Positions 52,543-61,515 of a stretch of 64,000 nucleotides of DNA are shown in pieces. The notes under the pieces were generated by a model. The model ran no database searches. It was given only the letters and a program-made list of their open reading frames with translations, and was not told the DNA's origin. Source of the DNA: Biostraticola tofi (lineage in GTDB: Bacteria; Pseudomonadota; Gammaproteobacteria; Enterobacterales; Enterobacteriaceae); assembly GCF_004343195.1 (NCBI RefSeq), contig NZ_SMCR01000004.1, forward strand, positions 124,001 through 188,000, given 5' to 3'. The first letter of the stretch is position 1, and every line of letters begins with the position of its first letter. The translations under genes and the position numbers were made by a program.

Positions 52543-52850
52543 ATCCTCGCCCACCTATCATCTCTTTGATAAATAAAGTGTCGAATGCCAAGAGTGAAGG
52601 CGAACGCGATAGCCATCAGCAAGACCAACCCCATACAATAAAATTCATCCAGGAATTTTCGACTTAAATTTTCTGTCAACAGGATATTAGATAGGCATAA
52701 CAGGTAACTTACGATGATATAAACGGTATATCCTTTGAAAAAGACTGCTGCACGTGAATCGATTTTCTCCTTCACATCGGAAAGGATCCATGAGATGGAT
52801 AAAAATGCCACTAAATATAACGTGTGATTAATATAGAAAGCACTAATCAT
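52539..52850 (-). CDS. Small membrane protein, paralogue A
   Basis: 103 residues. Hydrophobic segments TLYLVAFLSISWIL, AVFFKGYTVYIIVSYLLCL and GLVLLMAIAFAFTLGIRHFI, with short polar loops and a basic C-terminus. Paralogue of the downstream gene, with which it is translationally coupled. Lower GC than the flanking genes. Function unknown; a membrane pair of this kind could be an immunity or transport accessory pair, but nothing in the neighbourhood supports either. Confidence 0.7.
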   Translation of the reverse strand: MISAFYINHTLYLVAFLSISWILSDVKEKIDSRAAVFFKGYTVYIIVSYLLCLSNILLTENLSRKFLDEFYCMGLVLLMAIAFAFTLGIRHFIYQRDDRWARI

Positions 52851-53373
52851 ATTTTGCTGTTAAAAACGACCGTGCTTTATTAGGGGGTTAGTGTGTTTGA
52901 TATTACACTTTTTAATCATTGGGTGAAATCAATGAATTATTAACTCAGGGTTAACTCAGATTCTGGCGGAGTTGCGCTAGCTCCCACTGTATGCCATCCA
53001 CCGTCCATGGCTACCGGCAACATTGATCTTTTTCGCGACGCTATAGAGTCTTATTGCCATGGCGGAGCTATAACTGTTCCTGGGTTTAAATCCGTTATTA
53101 ATTTATAAAAGTATTATTTACAAAGAGTTAACTTAGTGATCGGCCCCCCGAAACCTTTTGACAGTCGCCGATGAGCCCATCGACAGTCAACATAAAGGAA
53201 TGTCATTTTTGTGAAGCAGATTGCAGTACTAGTATTTAAGGTTGTACTACAATCTGCTCATCGAAGGATAGCACCACTTCCTGAGGGCACTTCAATGCTG
53301 ATGGAGAAATGCCAAAAGGTAGACCACTGATGATACGGACGATTTTTCAGAAAAATAAGGTGAGGGTTCGTTT
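52851..53373. promoter_or_regulatory. 523-base non-coding region before the MFS/dehydrogenase operon
   Basis: AT-rich on both ends. It contains the 14-base inverted repeat at 53216-53257 and must carry promoters for the small membrane genes (minus strand) and the MFS gene (plus strand). No ORF of interest and no recognisable RNA gene. Confidence 0.45.
53216..53257. promoter_or_regulatory. Inverted repeat upstream of the MFS transporter gene
   Basis: GCAGATTGCAGTAC (53216-53229) and GTACTACAATCTGC (53244-53257) are complementary at 13 of 14 positions, around a 14-base AT-rich loop. It lies 117 bases before the MFS start and could be an operator or a leader stem-loop. Confidence 0.65.
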
Positions 53374-54684
53374 ATGAATTCCGATTTGTACTCTACAACG
53401 ATGCGGCAACTGAACGCGAAAATAATACCTTTTATTATTATTTGCTATTTTGTCGCTAATCTGGACAAAACCAACATATCTATCGCGGCACTGCAGATGA
53501 ATGCCGATTTAGGCCTGAGCAATAGCATGTATGGGCTTGGTGTCGCGATGTTTTATATCTCTTACATCATTTTCGAAATTCCCAGCAACGTGATCATGAC
53601 CAAGGTCGGTGCACGTATGTGGATCGCGAGAATAATGATCACCTGGGGTATCGTCGGCGCCGGCATGTCGCTGGTGCAGACGCCCACCCAGCTGTATGTG
53701 ATGCGTTTCCTGTTGGGGATGGCGGAAGCCGGCTTTACCCCTGGCATTATCTATTATATCTCCTGCTGGTTTCCGAAAAGTAACCGTGCCCGGGCGATGT
53801 CGTTCTTTTATATGGGCTCGGTGATGGCATCTATCATCGGTCTGCCGATTTCCGGCACTATTCTGAATATGCACGGCTTTGCCGATATCGCCGGCTGGCG
53901 CTGGCTGTTCGCTATCGAAGGTATTCCGGCGGTTATTTTGGGGGTACTGGTACTGTGGAAATTGCCGCAGAAGCCGGATGATGCCGCCTGGCTGTCTCAT
54001 GAGCAGAAAGGATGGCTGAAGGCCCAGCTGGTGCGCGATAACGCAGGTGTGGAAGTGGGGGCCAACCACAGCTGGGCCAGTGCGCTCAAAAATAAAACCG
54101 TGCTGTTGCTGAGCCTGGTCTGGTTCCTGCAGGCGTTTGGCTCTATCGGTATTACGCTGTTCTTGCCGCTTATCATCAAGAGCATGGCCAGTGACCAAAG
54201 CAATATTGTGGTCAGCCTGCTATCTGCGGTTCCCTTTATCTTTGCCTGCCTGTTCATGTACTTAAACGGCCGCCATTCGGATACCACCAATGAGCGCTCG
54301 CTGCATCTTGGGCTGCCGTTGATTATTTCCGGTTTGTCGCTGGCGATCGCCATCTATTCAAGCAACCTGCTGGTGGCCTACCTACTGCTGGTGCTGACCG
54401 TCGGATTCAACTTCGCGCTCACGCCGATTTTCTGGGCGGTCGCCACCGAAAAGCTGGCGGGCGTAGCGGCAGCGGCCTCAATTGCGTTTATCAATACCGT
54501 CGCTAATTTTGTCGGCCTCGGGTTGCCGCCGCTGCTGGGGAAAATCAAAGATGCGACCAATAGCTATCACTATGGACTGTTAATTGTCGCCGCAGCACTG
54601 GTTATTGGCGGCATCATCGGCATCCTGGTTTCCCGCCCGGCGCGGCCTGATGTCAGCAATCGCACTGCCACACGTCTCTCTTGA
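53374..54684 (+). CDS. MFS transporter, anion:cation symporter (ACS) family
   Basis: 436 residues, twelve membrane helices. ACS features: YFVANLDKTNISIAALQMNADLGLS (~27-51), the loop with the IFEIPSNVIMTKVGARMWIARIM (~68-90) and FLLGMAEAGFTPGIIYYISCWFPKSNRARAM (~112-142). Family substrates are organic anions such as tartrate, phthalate, hexuronates or gluconate analogues. The dehydrogenase gene follows after 13 bases, so a 2-hydroxy or 2-keto acid is likely. Confidence 0.92.
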   Translation: MNSDLYSTTMRQLNAKIIPFIIICYFVANLDKTNISIAALQMNADLGLSNSMYGLGVAMFYISYIIFEIPSNVIMTKVGARMWIARIMITWGIVGAGMSLVQTPTQLYVMRFLLGMAEAGFTPGIIYYISCWFPKSNRARAMSFFYMGSVMASIIGLPISGTILNMHGFADIAGWRWLFAIEGIPAVILGVLVLWKLPQKPDDAAWLSHEQKGWLKAQLVRDNAGVEVGANHSWASALKNKTVLLLSLVWFLQAFGSIGITLFLPLIIKSMASDQSNIVVSLLSAVPFIFACLFMYLNGRHSDTTNERSLHLGLPLIISGLSLAIAIYSSNLLVAYLLLVLTVGFNFALTPIFWAVATEKLAGVAAAASIAFINTVANFVGLGLPPLLGKIKDATNSYHYGLLIVAAALVIGGIIGILVSRPARPDVSNRTATRLS

Positions 54685-54697
54685 TTAGGGTAATGAC

Positions 54698-55630
54698 ATG
54701 AAACAGATAGTACTGAAACAAGCCGGTTTACCGGATGCACTGACGGCCGAACTCAGTGAACGTTACGATTTGTATGAACTGGCACAGCTGTCAGATTCTG
54801 ATCTGGCGGCGATTGCCGGTAATGTAACGGTGGTTATCACCAACGGCGAGGCGGTGGTAACGCGTGAGTTTATCGGCAGCTTACCGGCACTGAAGCTTAT
54901 AGCGGTGTTCGGCGTTGGCTATGATGGCGTAGACGTAGCGGCGGCACGGGATCATGGTGTTGCGGTCACTCATACACCAGGCGTCCTGACCGATGATGTT
55001 GCCGATCTGGCCATCGGGCTGATGCTGACGGTTTCGCGTAAAATCGTCGCCGCGCAGCGGTTTATTGAGCAGGGGAACTGGCAGGCCGGCGGTTTTCAGT
55101 GGACGCGTAAAGTTTCCGGCAAGCGGCTGGGCATCATCGGTATGGGACGTATTGGCCAGGCCATTGCTCGTCGCGCCAGCGCGTTCGATATGCAAATAAC
55201 CTACAGCGATCGCCAGGAGAATGCCGCTCTGCCGTGGGGTTATATAAGCGACCTGCCGGCCCTGGCCCAGAGCAGCGATTTCCTGATGGTTTGCGCGCCC
55301 GGCGGGGCAGGGACCAAAGCGTTGGTCAACCAGGCGGTGCTGGAAGCCCTCGGGCCGGAAGGGGTACTGATTAATATTTCACGCGGCAGTGTAGTCGATG
55401 AAGCGGCGCTTATCTCTGCGCTGGACACTCATCGTATTGCCGGTGCCGGGCTGGACGTTTTTGCCGACGAGCCCCAGGTGCCGGTTTCATTGCAGCAACG
55501 GGATAATGTGGTGATTACGCCACATATGGCCAGCGCCACCTGGGAAACGCGACGGGAAATGTCTCGCCTGGTGCTTGAAAATGTTAACGCCTGGTTTGCC
55601 GGCCAGCCGCTGGTTACACCGGTTCCCTGA
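54698..55630 (+). CDS. D-isomer-specific 2-hydroxyacid dehydrogenase (GhrB-like)
   Basis: 310 residues. NAD(P) loop GIIGMGRIGQAIARRA (~147-162), LMVCAPGG (~195), the catalytic Arg in NISRGSVVDEAAL (~230), Glu in DVFADEPQVP (~257) and His in ITPHMASAT (~280). It reduces a 2-keto acid (glyoxylate, hydroxypyruvate or 2-keto-gluconate type) or the reverse. Cotranscribed with the MFS importer 13 bases upstream. Confidence 0.94.
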   Translation: MKQIVLKQAGLPDALTAELSERYDLYELAQLSDSDLAAIAGNVTVVITNGEAVVTREFIGSLPALKLIAVFGVGYDGVDVAAARDHGVAVTHTPGVLTDDVADLAIGLMLTVSRKIVAAQRFIEQGNWQAGGFQWTRKVSGKRLGIIGMGRIGQAIARRASAFDMQITYSDRQENAALPWGYISDLPALAQSSDFLMVCAPGGAGTKALVNQAVLEALGPEGVLINISRGSVVDEAALISALDTHRIAGAGLDVFADEPQVPVSLQQRDNVVITPHMASATWETRREMSRLVLENVNAWFAGQPLVTPVP

Positions 55631-55797
55631 GAGTCTACGCCGCCCCGGTTTTCAACTGTCGCCCAAGCAAGGGCAAAACCGGCGGCGGCAATAAATGTTC
55701 CTTTGGGAAAAGGCAATCGGAGTTGCAGCTCCAGCCGTGATGACGGCCATGCTAACTACGCGTTGTGTAACATTGAAAAAGGCGCTGTCCAACACCG

Positions 55798-57294
55798 TCA
55801 GGAAGCACGTTTCGGCAAGGATAAGCTGAATTTCGTCGAAACGGCATCTGATGAAACGGAAATTTTTCCCTGATGGGCGGTGACGATGGATTTGACGATC
55901 GCCAGGCCGATACCGCTGCCTTCGCCCTTTTTTTGCCGGGAGGGGTCTGCCCGGTAAAAGCGATCGAATAGCCTGGGCAGGTGCTGCTCGGCAATCATGG
56001 CGCCCGGGTTTTCCACCTGTATCTCTACCCATTGATCCCGCTCCGTCAACTGCACAATGATCGTATTTCCTGGGGGAGTGTAGCGCACCGCGTTGGACAA
56101 CAGATTGCTGATGGCCCGGCGCAGCATCAGCGGATCACCTTCGATCGGCTGCGCGCGGCCGGTGATGTTCAGACGGACTTCCCGTTCATCGGCCCAGGCT
56201 TCAAAAAACTCAAATACCTTCCTGACTTCAGTTTCCAAATCGATAAGCGATCGCTCCGGAATCAGCTGCTGGTTGTCCGCCTGAGCCAGAAACAGCATAT
56301 CACTCACCATCTTGGCCATATGGCTGAACTCTTCCAGATTGGAGTACAGCACATCTTCAAGCTCTTTAATGGTTCTGGGCTGGCGGAGCACGATTTCAGT
56401 CTGGGTAATCAGGTTGGTTATCGGGGTGCGGATTTCATGGGCGATATCGGCAGAAAAGTTGGCCTGTCGGGTAAATACATCTTCTATCCGCTCAATCATA
56501 TTATTGAAGGAGATCACCAACTGCTCCAGCTCGATCGGCACCTTGTGTGGATCTAAACGGACATCCAGGTTTTCAGAAGTAATATTCTTTATTTTCTTAC
56601 TGACATTCCTGAGCGGCGTATGTCCTTTATAAACGGCAAACAGCACGATAAACACAATCAGCAGGCTGATGCCGGCGGCAATCATGATGAGATTGTGTTT
56701 CAGCTCCTCGATGTAGTGAAGATGAAAATCGATTGAAAGGGCTATCATCAGGCTATAGCGGGTTACCTTGCCGGCGACCCGGGTTTGGACAGTGGAAGCT
56801 ATCACCCGATAAGCAGGGTGTTTCGCTGAATCACCGTGTGCCGACTGGGTGCTCTGGGTATCTGACCAGGTGAATACCTCGCGGGAAGCCAGGTTGGCAG
56901 CGAAGGCGGGTGATGACCCTATCGCATCCAGGTCTGGGCCGTCAGCGGAGCGATACAGCAGCCGGTTATCTTCCGTTTTCAATAAAACGGCAATATTGCG
57001 GTAGCCGGCAAGCGCCGTACGCAGCTTTTCAACTTTTTCAGCCTGAGGCTCATTGGCCTTTTTAAGCGTATTTGCAAGCGTAGCGCTGATTTGCTTCAAA
57101 TCACTGACATCCTGTTCGGCGAAATGATGTTCTACCGAATGCAGCATAATCCAGGCAAAAGCGACGAAGGCGGCGATGGTGGCAAGGCTGATAAAGCAGG
57201 TCAGGCGCATGGCAAGAGAGAGCGGGCGCGTCGCCAGGAGAAAAGAGCGTATGCCGCGCGGGAATGACCGATGGCTGCGGCTAACCGGCATCGG
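55798..57294 (-). CDS. cusS: Copper/silver sensor histidine kinase CusS
   Basis: 498 residues from ATG 57294, which overlaps the cusR stop by 14 bases; the frame is open 31 codons further but that part runs in the cusR coding sequence. Two membrane helices (~25-45 and ~205-225) bracket a periplasmic sensor, then HAMP, the H-box [15 protein letters not shown] (His ~290), N-box [15 protein letters not shown] and the ATP lid [30 protein letters not shown]. The G1 region reads VENPGAMIA, as in E. coli CusS. It senses periplasmic Cu(I)/Ag(I). Confidence 0.95.
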   Translation of the reverse strand, partial: PMPVSRSHRSFPRGIRSFLLATRPLSLAMRLTCFISLATIAAFVAFAWIMLHSVEHHFAEQDVSDLKQISATLANTLKKANEPQAEKVEKLRTALAGYRNIAVLLKTEDNRLLYRSADGPDLDAIGSSPAFAANLASREVFTWSDTQSTQSAHGDSAKHPAYRVIASTVQTRVAGKVTRYSLMIALSIDFHLHYIEELKHNLIMIAAGISLLIVFIVLFAVYKGHTPLRNVSKKIKNITSENLDVRLDPHKVPIELEQLVISFNNMIERIEDVFTRQANFSADIAHEIRTPITNLITQTEIVLRQPRTIKELEDVLYSNLEEFSHMAKMVSDMLFLAQADNQQLIPERSLIDLETEVRKVFEFFEAWADEREVRLNITGRAQPIEGDPLMLRRAISNLLSNAVRYTPPGNTIIVQLTERDQWVEIQVENPGAMIAEQHLPRLFDRFYRADPSRQKKGEGSGIGLAIVKSIVTAHQGKISVSSDAVSTKFSLSLPKRAS

Positions 57295-57964
57295 GCACCT
57301 CGAGGACATAGCCTGCTCCGCGCACCGTCTGGATAAGCTTGGGCTCGAAGTCATTATCGATTTTTGCCCGTAAGCGTTTGACCGCAACGTCTATGGCGTT
57401 GGTGTCGCTGTCGAAATTCATATCCCACACCTGAGAGGCGATAAGCGATCGCGGCAGCACCTCGCCCTGATGGCGAATAAAAAATTCCAGCAGGGTAAAT
57501 TCCTTACTGGTCAGCGTAATGCGCACACCGTTGCGGGTGACCCGCCTCGAGACCAGATCGAGGGAGAGATCCGCGACCTGAAACTGGCTTTCAGCGATAA
57601 CCGCCGCGCCGCGCCGCAGCAGTGTCCTTACTCTTGCCAGCAGTTCTGCGAAGGCAAAGGGTTTGACCATATAGTCATCAGCGCCCAGCTCCAGCCCTTT
57701 GACTCGGTGTTCGATAGTGCCCAGGGCGGTTAACAGCAGTATCGGCATGCCTTTGTTGGCCGCCCGCAGCATCCGCACGATATCCCAGCCGTTCACGTCC
57801 GGCAGCATGATATCCAGAATAATCAAATCGTAATCCGCCGTCATGGCCAGATGATAGCCGTTCAGGCCGTTGTCGCTCAGATCAACCACGAAGCCTGCTT
57901 CGGTCAATCCTTTGCTCAGATATTCCCCGGTTTTAGCTTCATCTTCGACGATCAATAATTTCAC
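57281..57964 (-). CDS. cusR: Response regulator CusR
   Basis: 227 residues of the OmpR type. Acidic pocket and phospho-Asp in [20 protein letters not shown] (Asp ~51), conserved Lys in [18 protein letters not shown] (~101), C-terminal winged HTH ending [24 protein letters not shown]. It binds the CusR box at 58037-58056 in the gap to the divergent cusC gene. Transcribed with cusS. Confidence 0.96.
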   Translation of the reverse strand: MKLLIVEDEAKTGEYLSKGLTEAGFVVDLSDNGLNGYHLAMTADYDLIILDIMLPDVNGWDIVRMLRAANKGMPILLLTALGTIEHRVKGLELGADDYMVKPFAFAELLARVRTLLRRGAAVIAESQFQVADLSLDLVSRRVTRNGVRITLTSKEFTLLEFFIRHQGEVLPRSLIASQVWDMNFDSDTNAIDVAVKRLRAKIDNDFEPKLIQTVRGAGYVLEVPDAG

Positions 57965-58036
57965 AGGCTCTCCCGTACTTCAGTCCGATACAGCCATTCT
58001 AGTGGCCAAACAGATGATCTCAATGACTTATAGAGT

Positions 58037-58056
58037 AAATGACAGCCTTGTCATTA
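58037..58056. promoter_or_regulatory. CusR box between cusR and cusC
   Basis: AAATGACAG-CC-TTGTCATTA: a near-perfect dyad that matches the E. coli CusR box (AAAATGACAA-N2-TTGTCATTTT) apart from single changes. Positioned about 105 bases before cusC and 73 before cusR, so it can serve both. Confidence 0.9.
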
Positions 58057-58161
58057 TCTGGTCACGCGGCCAACAGACTGGCTCCGGTAAGGTGTTGTCC
58101 TGGCCATGGGTAACTGGGTCTATGGAATATCTTAACCCGGCAGTGCAGGACGAAAAGCACG

Positions 58162-59547
58162 ATGTTTACACTCAAGCGACTCACTCTCATCACCTGGTTT
58201 GCTTTGTCGGGCTGTGCCTCGCTGGCGCCGGTTTATCAACGTCCGGCACTGCCGGTACCGCAGCAATTTACACTCAGCCGCAACCCACTGGTGCCGGCTG
58301 CCGCTGGATATCAGGATACCGGCTGGCGGAGATTCTTTGCCGATGAGCAGTTAAACAGGGTAATTGGCCTGGCGCTGCAGAACAATCGTGATTTACGCAT
58401 GGCCGCGTTAAAGGTACAGGAAGCCAGGGCGCAGTATGGCATCACCGATGCCGACAGATATCCGCAGCTTAACGCTTCATCAGAGATAAGCTATGACGGT
58501 CAGTGGAACAATGACAGCGCCTCCCGCCGAGAGTATCAGGCCGGTTTCAGTCTGGCTTTTGAGCTGGACTTCTTTGGCCGGCTTAAAAATATGAGTGACG
58601 CCGACCGGCAGAACTTTTTTGCCAGTCATGAAGCTAGGCGTGCAGTACAAATCCTGCTGGTGTCCAGCGTATCACAGCAATATTTCAATCAGCGTCTGAT
58701 AGAGGCCCAGCTGGATATCGCCCGCGAAACCCAGCGCAATTATCAACGCGCCTATGGGCTGGTTGAACAGCAATTGTTAACCGGCAGTACCAATTTACTG
58801 GCGCTGGAACAGGCGCGCGGGCTGATTGAGAGCATTCGGGCGGATATCGCCAAAAGGCAGGGCGAGCTAGCCCAGGCCAATAATGCGCTGCAGTTGCTGG
58901 TCGGCAGTTATAGGCCGTTACCCGATAATCGGTCTGCTTCGCCAGACGACCGTTTGGCAGTGAAGCTGCCGCCAGGACTGTCTTCGGACATATTGCTGCA
59001 GCGGCCTGATATTATCGAGGCCGAGTATTTGCTCAAGGCGGCTGACGCCAATATTGGCGCTGCCCGCGCCGCGTTTTTCCCGTCGATATCCCTGACCGGC
59101 GATGTTGCAGGCCGCAGCAGCCAGTTATCCAGTCTGTTCGATAGCGCCAGTGGAATATGGAACTTTACCCCCAAACTAAATCTGCCGATCTTCAGTGCCG
59201 GTAAAAATAAGGCCAACCTGGCGCTTGCCGAAGTCAGGCAGCAGCAAGCGATCGTCAACTATGAGCAGAAAATTCAGAGTGCGTTTAAACAGGTCGCCGA
59301 TGCCCTCGCGCTGCGCAGTAGCCTTCAACGCCAGATTGATGCGCAGCAGAGTTATCTGCAGTCATTGCAGATAACTCTGCAACGAGCCAGCGCCCTGTAT
59401 GCCAGCGGATCGGCCAGCTATATCGACGTCCTGGATGCTGAGCGTTCATTATTTTCCACCCGGCAGTCATTGCTGGATCTCAACTATGCGCGGCAGGTCA
59501 ATGAAATCAATTTATTTTCCGCATTAGGCGGCGGCTGGACTGAATAA
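58162..59547 (+). CDS. cusC: Outer-membrane factor CusC
   Basis: 461 residues of the TolC-like outer-membrane family. Lipoprotein signal ending LSGCAS (Cys ~18), YQRPALPVPQQF after it, then the repeated helix pairs: WRRFFADEQLNRVIGLALQNNRDLRMAALKVQEARAQYGI, LGLAFELDFFGRLKN-like, and RPDIIEAEYLLKAADANIGAARAAFFPSISLTG (~280-312). Forms the exit duct of the CusCBA pump. First gene of the operon behind the CusR box. Confidence 0.95.
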   Translation: MFTLKRLTLITWFALSGCASLAPVYQRPALPVPQQFTLSRNPLVPAAAGYQDTGWRRFFADEQLNRVIGLALQNNRDLRMAALKVQEARAQYGITDADRYPQLNASSEISYDGQWNNDSASRREYQAGFSLAFELDFFGRLKNMSDADRQNFFASHEARRAVQILLVSSVSQQYFNQRLIEAQLDIARETQRNYQRAYGLVEQQLLTGSTNLLALEQARGLIESIRADIAKRQGELAQANNALQLLVGSYRPLPDNRSASPDDRLAVKLPPGLSSDILLQRPDIIEAEYLLKAADANIGAARAAFFPSISLTGDVAGRSSQLSSLFDSASGIWNFTPKLNLPIFSAGKNKANLALAEVRQQQAIVNYEQKIQSAFKQVADALALRSSLQRQIDAQQSYLQSLQITLQRASALYASGSASYIDVLDAERSLFSTRQSLLDLNYARQVNEINLFSALGGGWTE

Positions 59548-59587
59548 TTTTTTTGAAATCGTACTATTTTATCGAGGAGTCAATATC

Positions 59588-60040
59588 ATGCGTGTGTCTG
59601 TAAAAGTCGTTATTCTGGCGCTGTTTTCCTTAGGGATGGCGCAAGTCCAGGCCGCTGAGCAGCATGTTCAGGACGCGATCGTCAGGTCCGGCGAACACCC
59701 TCATCAGCACAGCACCACCCAGACAAATCAGCACCATCAGCAAAAAGACCCTGCCCAGATTAATCAGCTTCCTCAGGTCGCTGTGCCGCAGAACGAATCA
59801 CAGCCGCAGGTCATTAGCGCCAGCGGCGTGGTAAAAGCCATTGATGCCGCCAACCGGAAAATTACCATTGCCCATCAAGCAATCCCGGCCATCGGCTGGC
59901 CGGCGATGGACATGCGTTTTACCTACCGGACTGATGACGACACCATTCGCAGTATCAACCTAGGCGACCAGGTGACATTCAGCTTTATCCAGCAGGGCAA
60001 TATTTCATTACTGCAAACTATCAACGTCAGCCAATCCTGA
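59588..60040 (+). CDS. cusF: Periplasmic Cu/Ag chaperone CusF with His/Gln-rich insert
   Basis: 150 residues, against 110 in E. coli. Sec signal (~1-22), then an unusual His/Gln-rich stretch (~28-62, with HPHQHSTTQTNQHHQQ) not found in E. coli CusF, then the beta-barrel domain (~75-148). Metal ligands are kept: His in TIAHQAIPAIG and the Trp-Met-Met set in WPAMDMRF (residues ~101-107), the cation-pi site. The ending ISLLQTINVSQS matches E. coli. It hands Cu(I)/Ag(I) to CusB. The insert may hold extra metal. Confidence 0.94.
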   Translation: MRVSVKVVILALFSLGMAQVQAAEQHVQDAIVRSGEHPHQHSTTQTNQHHQQKDPAQINQLPQVAVPQNESQPQVISASGVVKAIDAANRKITIAHQAIPAIGWPAMDMRFTYRTDDDTIRSINLGDQVTFSFIQQGNISLLQTINVSQS

Positions 60041-60064
60041 CGTTTATCCGGCTGATGGGTAATA

Positions 60065-60090
60065 GCTGCCATAACGCGGATTATGGCAGC
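60065..60090 (+). terminator. Hairpin between cusF and cusB
   Basis: GCTGCCATAA, loop CGCGGA, TTATGGCAGC: a perfect 10-pair stem 25 bases after the cusF stop, no T tract. Within the operon it could attenuate cusBA or protect the cusCF message, giving more CusF than pump. Confidence 0.55.
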
Positions 60091-60156
60091 CCAATGTCAT
60101 CGGCTGATAAAGGGTGGTGACTCATTAGTGGGATGCTCTTTTCACCGGGAATAGAT

Positions 60157-61515
60157 ATGGCCTCTTCAACATTAAAATACACTGCGCTTATCGCTGGCAG
60201 CCTGATCATCGGAGGCATTATGTCCATCGCTGCCTATCGATATTTTTATTCCGAACCCAACAGGGATACACCGGCCCCACAGCGTAAAATCCTGTTCTGG
60301 TATGATCCCATGAGTCCCAATACTCACTTCGATAAGCCAGGAAAATCGCCGTTTATGGACATGGACCTGGTGGCTAAATATGCGGATGAAAACGGTGACA
60401 GTACCCAGGCGGGCATTAAAATAGACCCTACGCAGATACAAAATCTCGGGGTCAAGACTGAAAAAGTCCAATTGGGGCGCCTGACCTACTCCCAGACCCT
60501 GCCCGCCAATGTCAGTTTTAATGAGTACCAGTTTGCTATCGTCCAATCCCGGTCGGACGGCTTTATTGAAAAAGTCTATCCGCTGACTATCGGCGATAAA
60601 GTGAAAAAAGGCGCTCCGCTCCTGGAGTTGACTATCCCCGAATGGGTAGCCGCGCAGAGTGAATATCTGCTGCTGAACAGTACCGGAGGCTCAGCTACAG
60701 AGCTTAGGGGGGTGCTGGAGCGTATTCGCCTGGCCGGGATGCCCGAACAGGATATTCAGCGTTTGAAAAGCACTCATCAACTACAAACCCGATTTACCCT
60801 GCGCGCGCCGATTGATGGGGTGATAACCGCCTTTGATCTGCGCAGCGGCATGAATATCTCCAAAGATAAAGTGGTGGCGCATATCCAGGGCATGGACCCG
60901 GTCTGGATCAGTGCGGCGGTGCCGGAGTCTATCGCTTTTCTGATGAAAGACAGCACTCAGTTCACGCTTTCGGTGCCGGCGTTCCGCCAAAAAACCTTTA
61001 CAGTACAGCAATGGTCGGTGCTTCCGAGCGCCGACAAGAGCACCCGTACCCTGCAGGTTCGCCTGCAGGTGGACAATAAAGATGAAGCCTTGAAGCCGGG
61101 CATGAACGCGTATCTCACCTTCAGCAGCCATAGTGAGAAAATGCTGCTTATCCCGTCTCAAGCAGTGATAGATACCGGCGGTGAGCAGCGGGTCATTACC
61201 CTCGACAGTAGCGGCCGTTTCGTGCCCAAAACTATCCGCGTGCTGCAGCAGTCCCAGCGTCTGACCGGCATCGGCGCCGGATTGGCCGAGGGCGAGCGGG
61301 TCGTGGTAAACGGCCTGTTCCTGATTGACTCCGAGGCGAATATTTCTGGCGCGCTGCAACGTATGCGCCAGTCAGATGCCGCCGGCGACAGCGCCGATCG
61401 TGCCGACAGCGTCAACCACACCAATGACGTCATCAGCTTTAATGACATCAGTCCCGCCGGCCCAGTTTCACCAGCGCACTCACATGCGGGGCCTCAAGGA
61501 GACGGAAATGATTGA
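60157..61515 (+). CDS. cusB: Periplasmic adaptor CusB
   Basis: 452 residues from ATG 60157 ([12 protein letters not shown]); an ATG at 60133 would add eight residues. An N-terminal membrane anchor (~5-25), then the metal-binding Met set in [10 protein letters not shown] and [11 protein letters not shown] (Met ~50-75), which capture Cu(I) in E. coli. Barrel-sandwich and beta-barrel domains follow ([51 protein letters not shown]). The C-terminus has a His/Asn tail ([10 protein letters not shown]). Links CusA to CusC. It overlaps cusA by 8 bases. Confidence 0.94.
   Translation: MASSTLKYTALIAGSLIIGGIMSIAAYRYFYSEPNRDTPAPQRKILFWYDPMSPNTHFDKPGKSPFMDMDLVAKYADENGDSTQAGIKIDPTQIQNLGVKTEKVQLGRLTYSQTLPANVSFNEYQFAIVQSRSDGFIEKVYPLTIGDKVKKGAPLLELTIPEWVAAQSEYLLLNSTGGSATELRGVLERIRLAGMPEQDIQRLKSTHQLQTRFTLRAPIDGVITAFDLRSGMNISKDKVVAHIQGMDPVWISAAVPESIAFLMKDSTQFTLSVPAFRQKTFTVQQWSVLPSADKSTRTLQVRLQVDNKDEALKPGMNAYLTFSSHSEKMLLIPSQAVIDTGGEQRVITLDSSGRFVPKTIRVLQQSQRLTGIGAGLAEGERVVVNGLFLIDSEANISGALQRMRQSDAAGDSADRADSVNHTNDVISFNDISPAGPVSPAHSHAGPQGDGND

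Noticed and set aside
55652-56032. 126-codon frame at the 3' side of cusS
   Set aside because: Overlaps the cusS kinase domain in another frame of the same strand and has no recognisable features.
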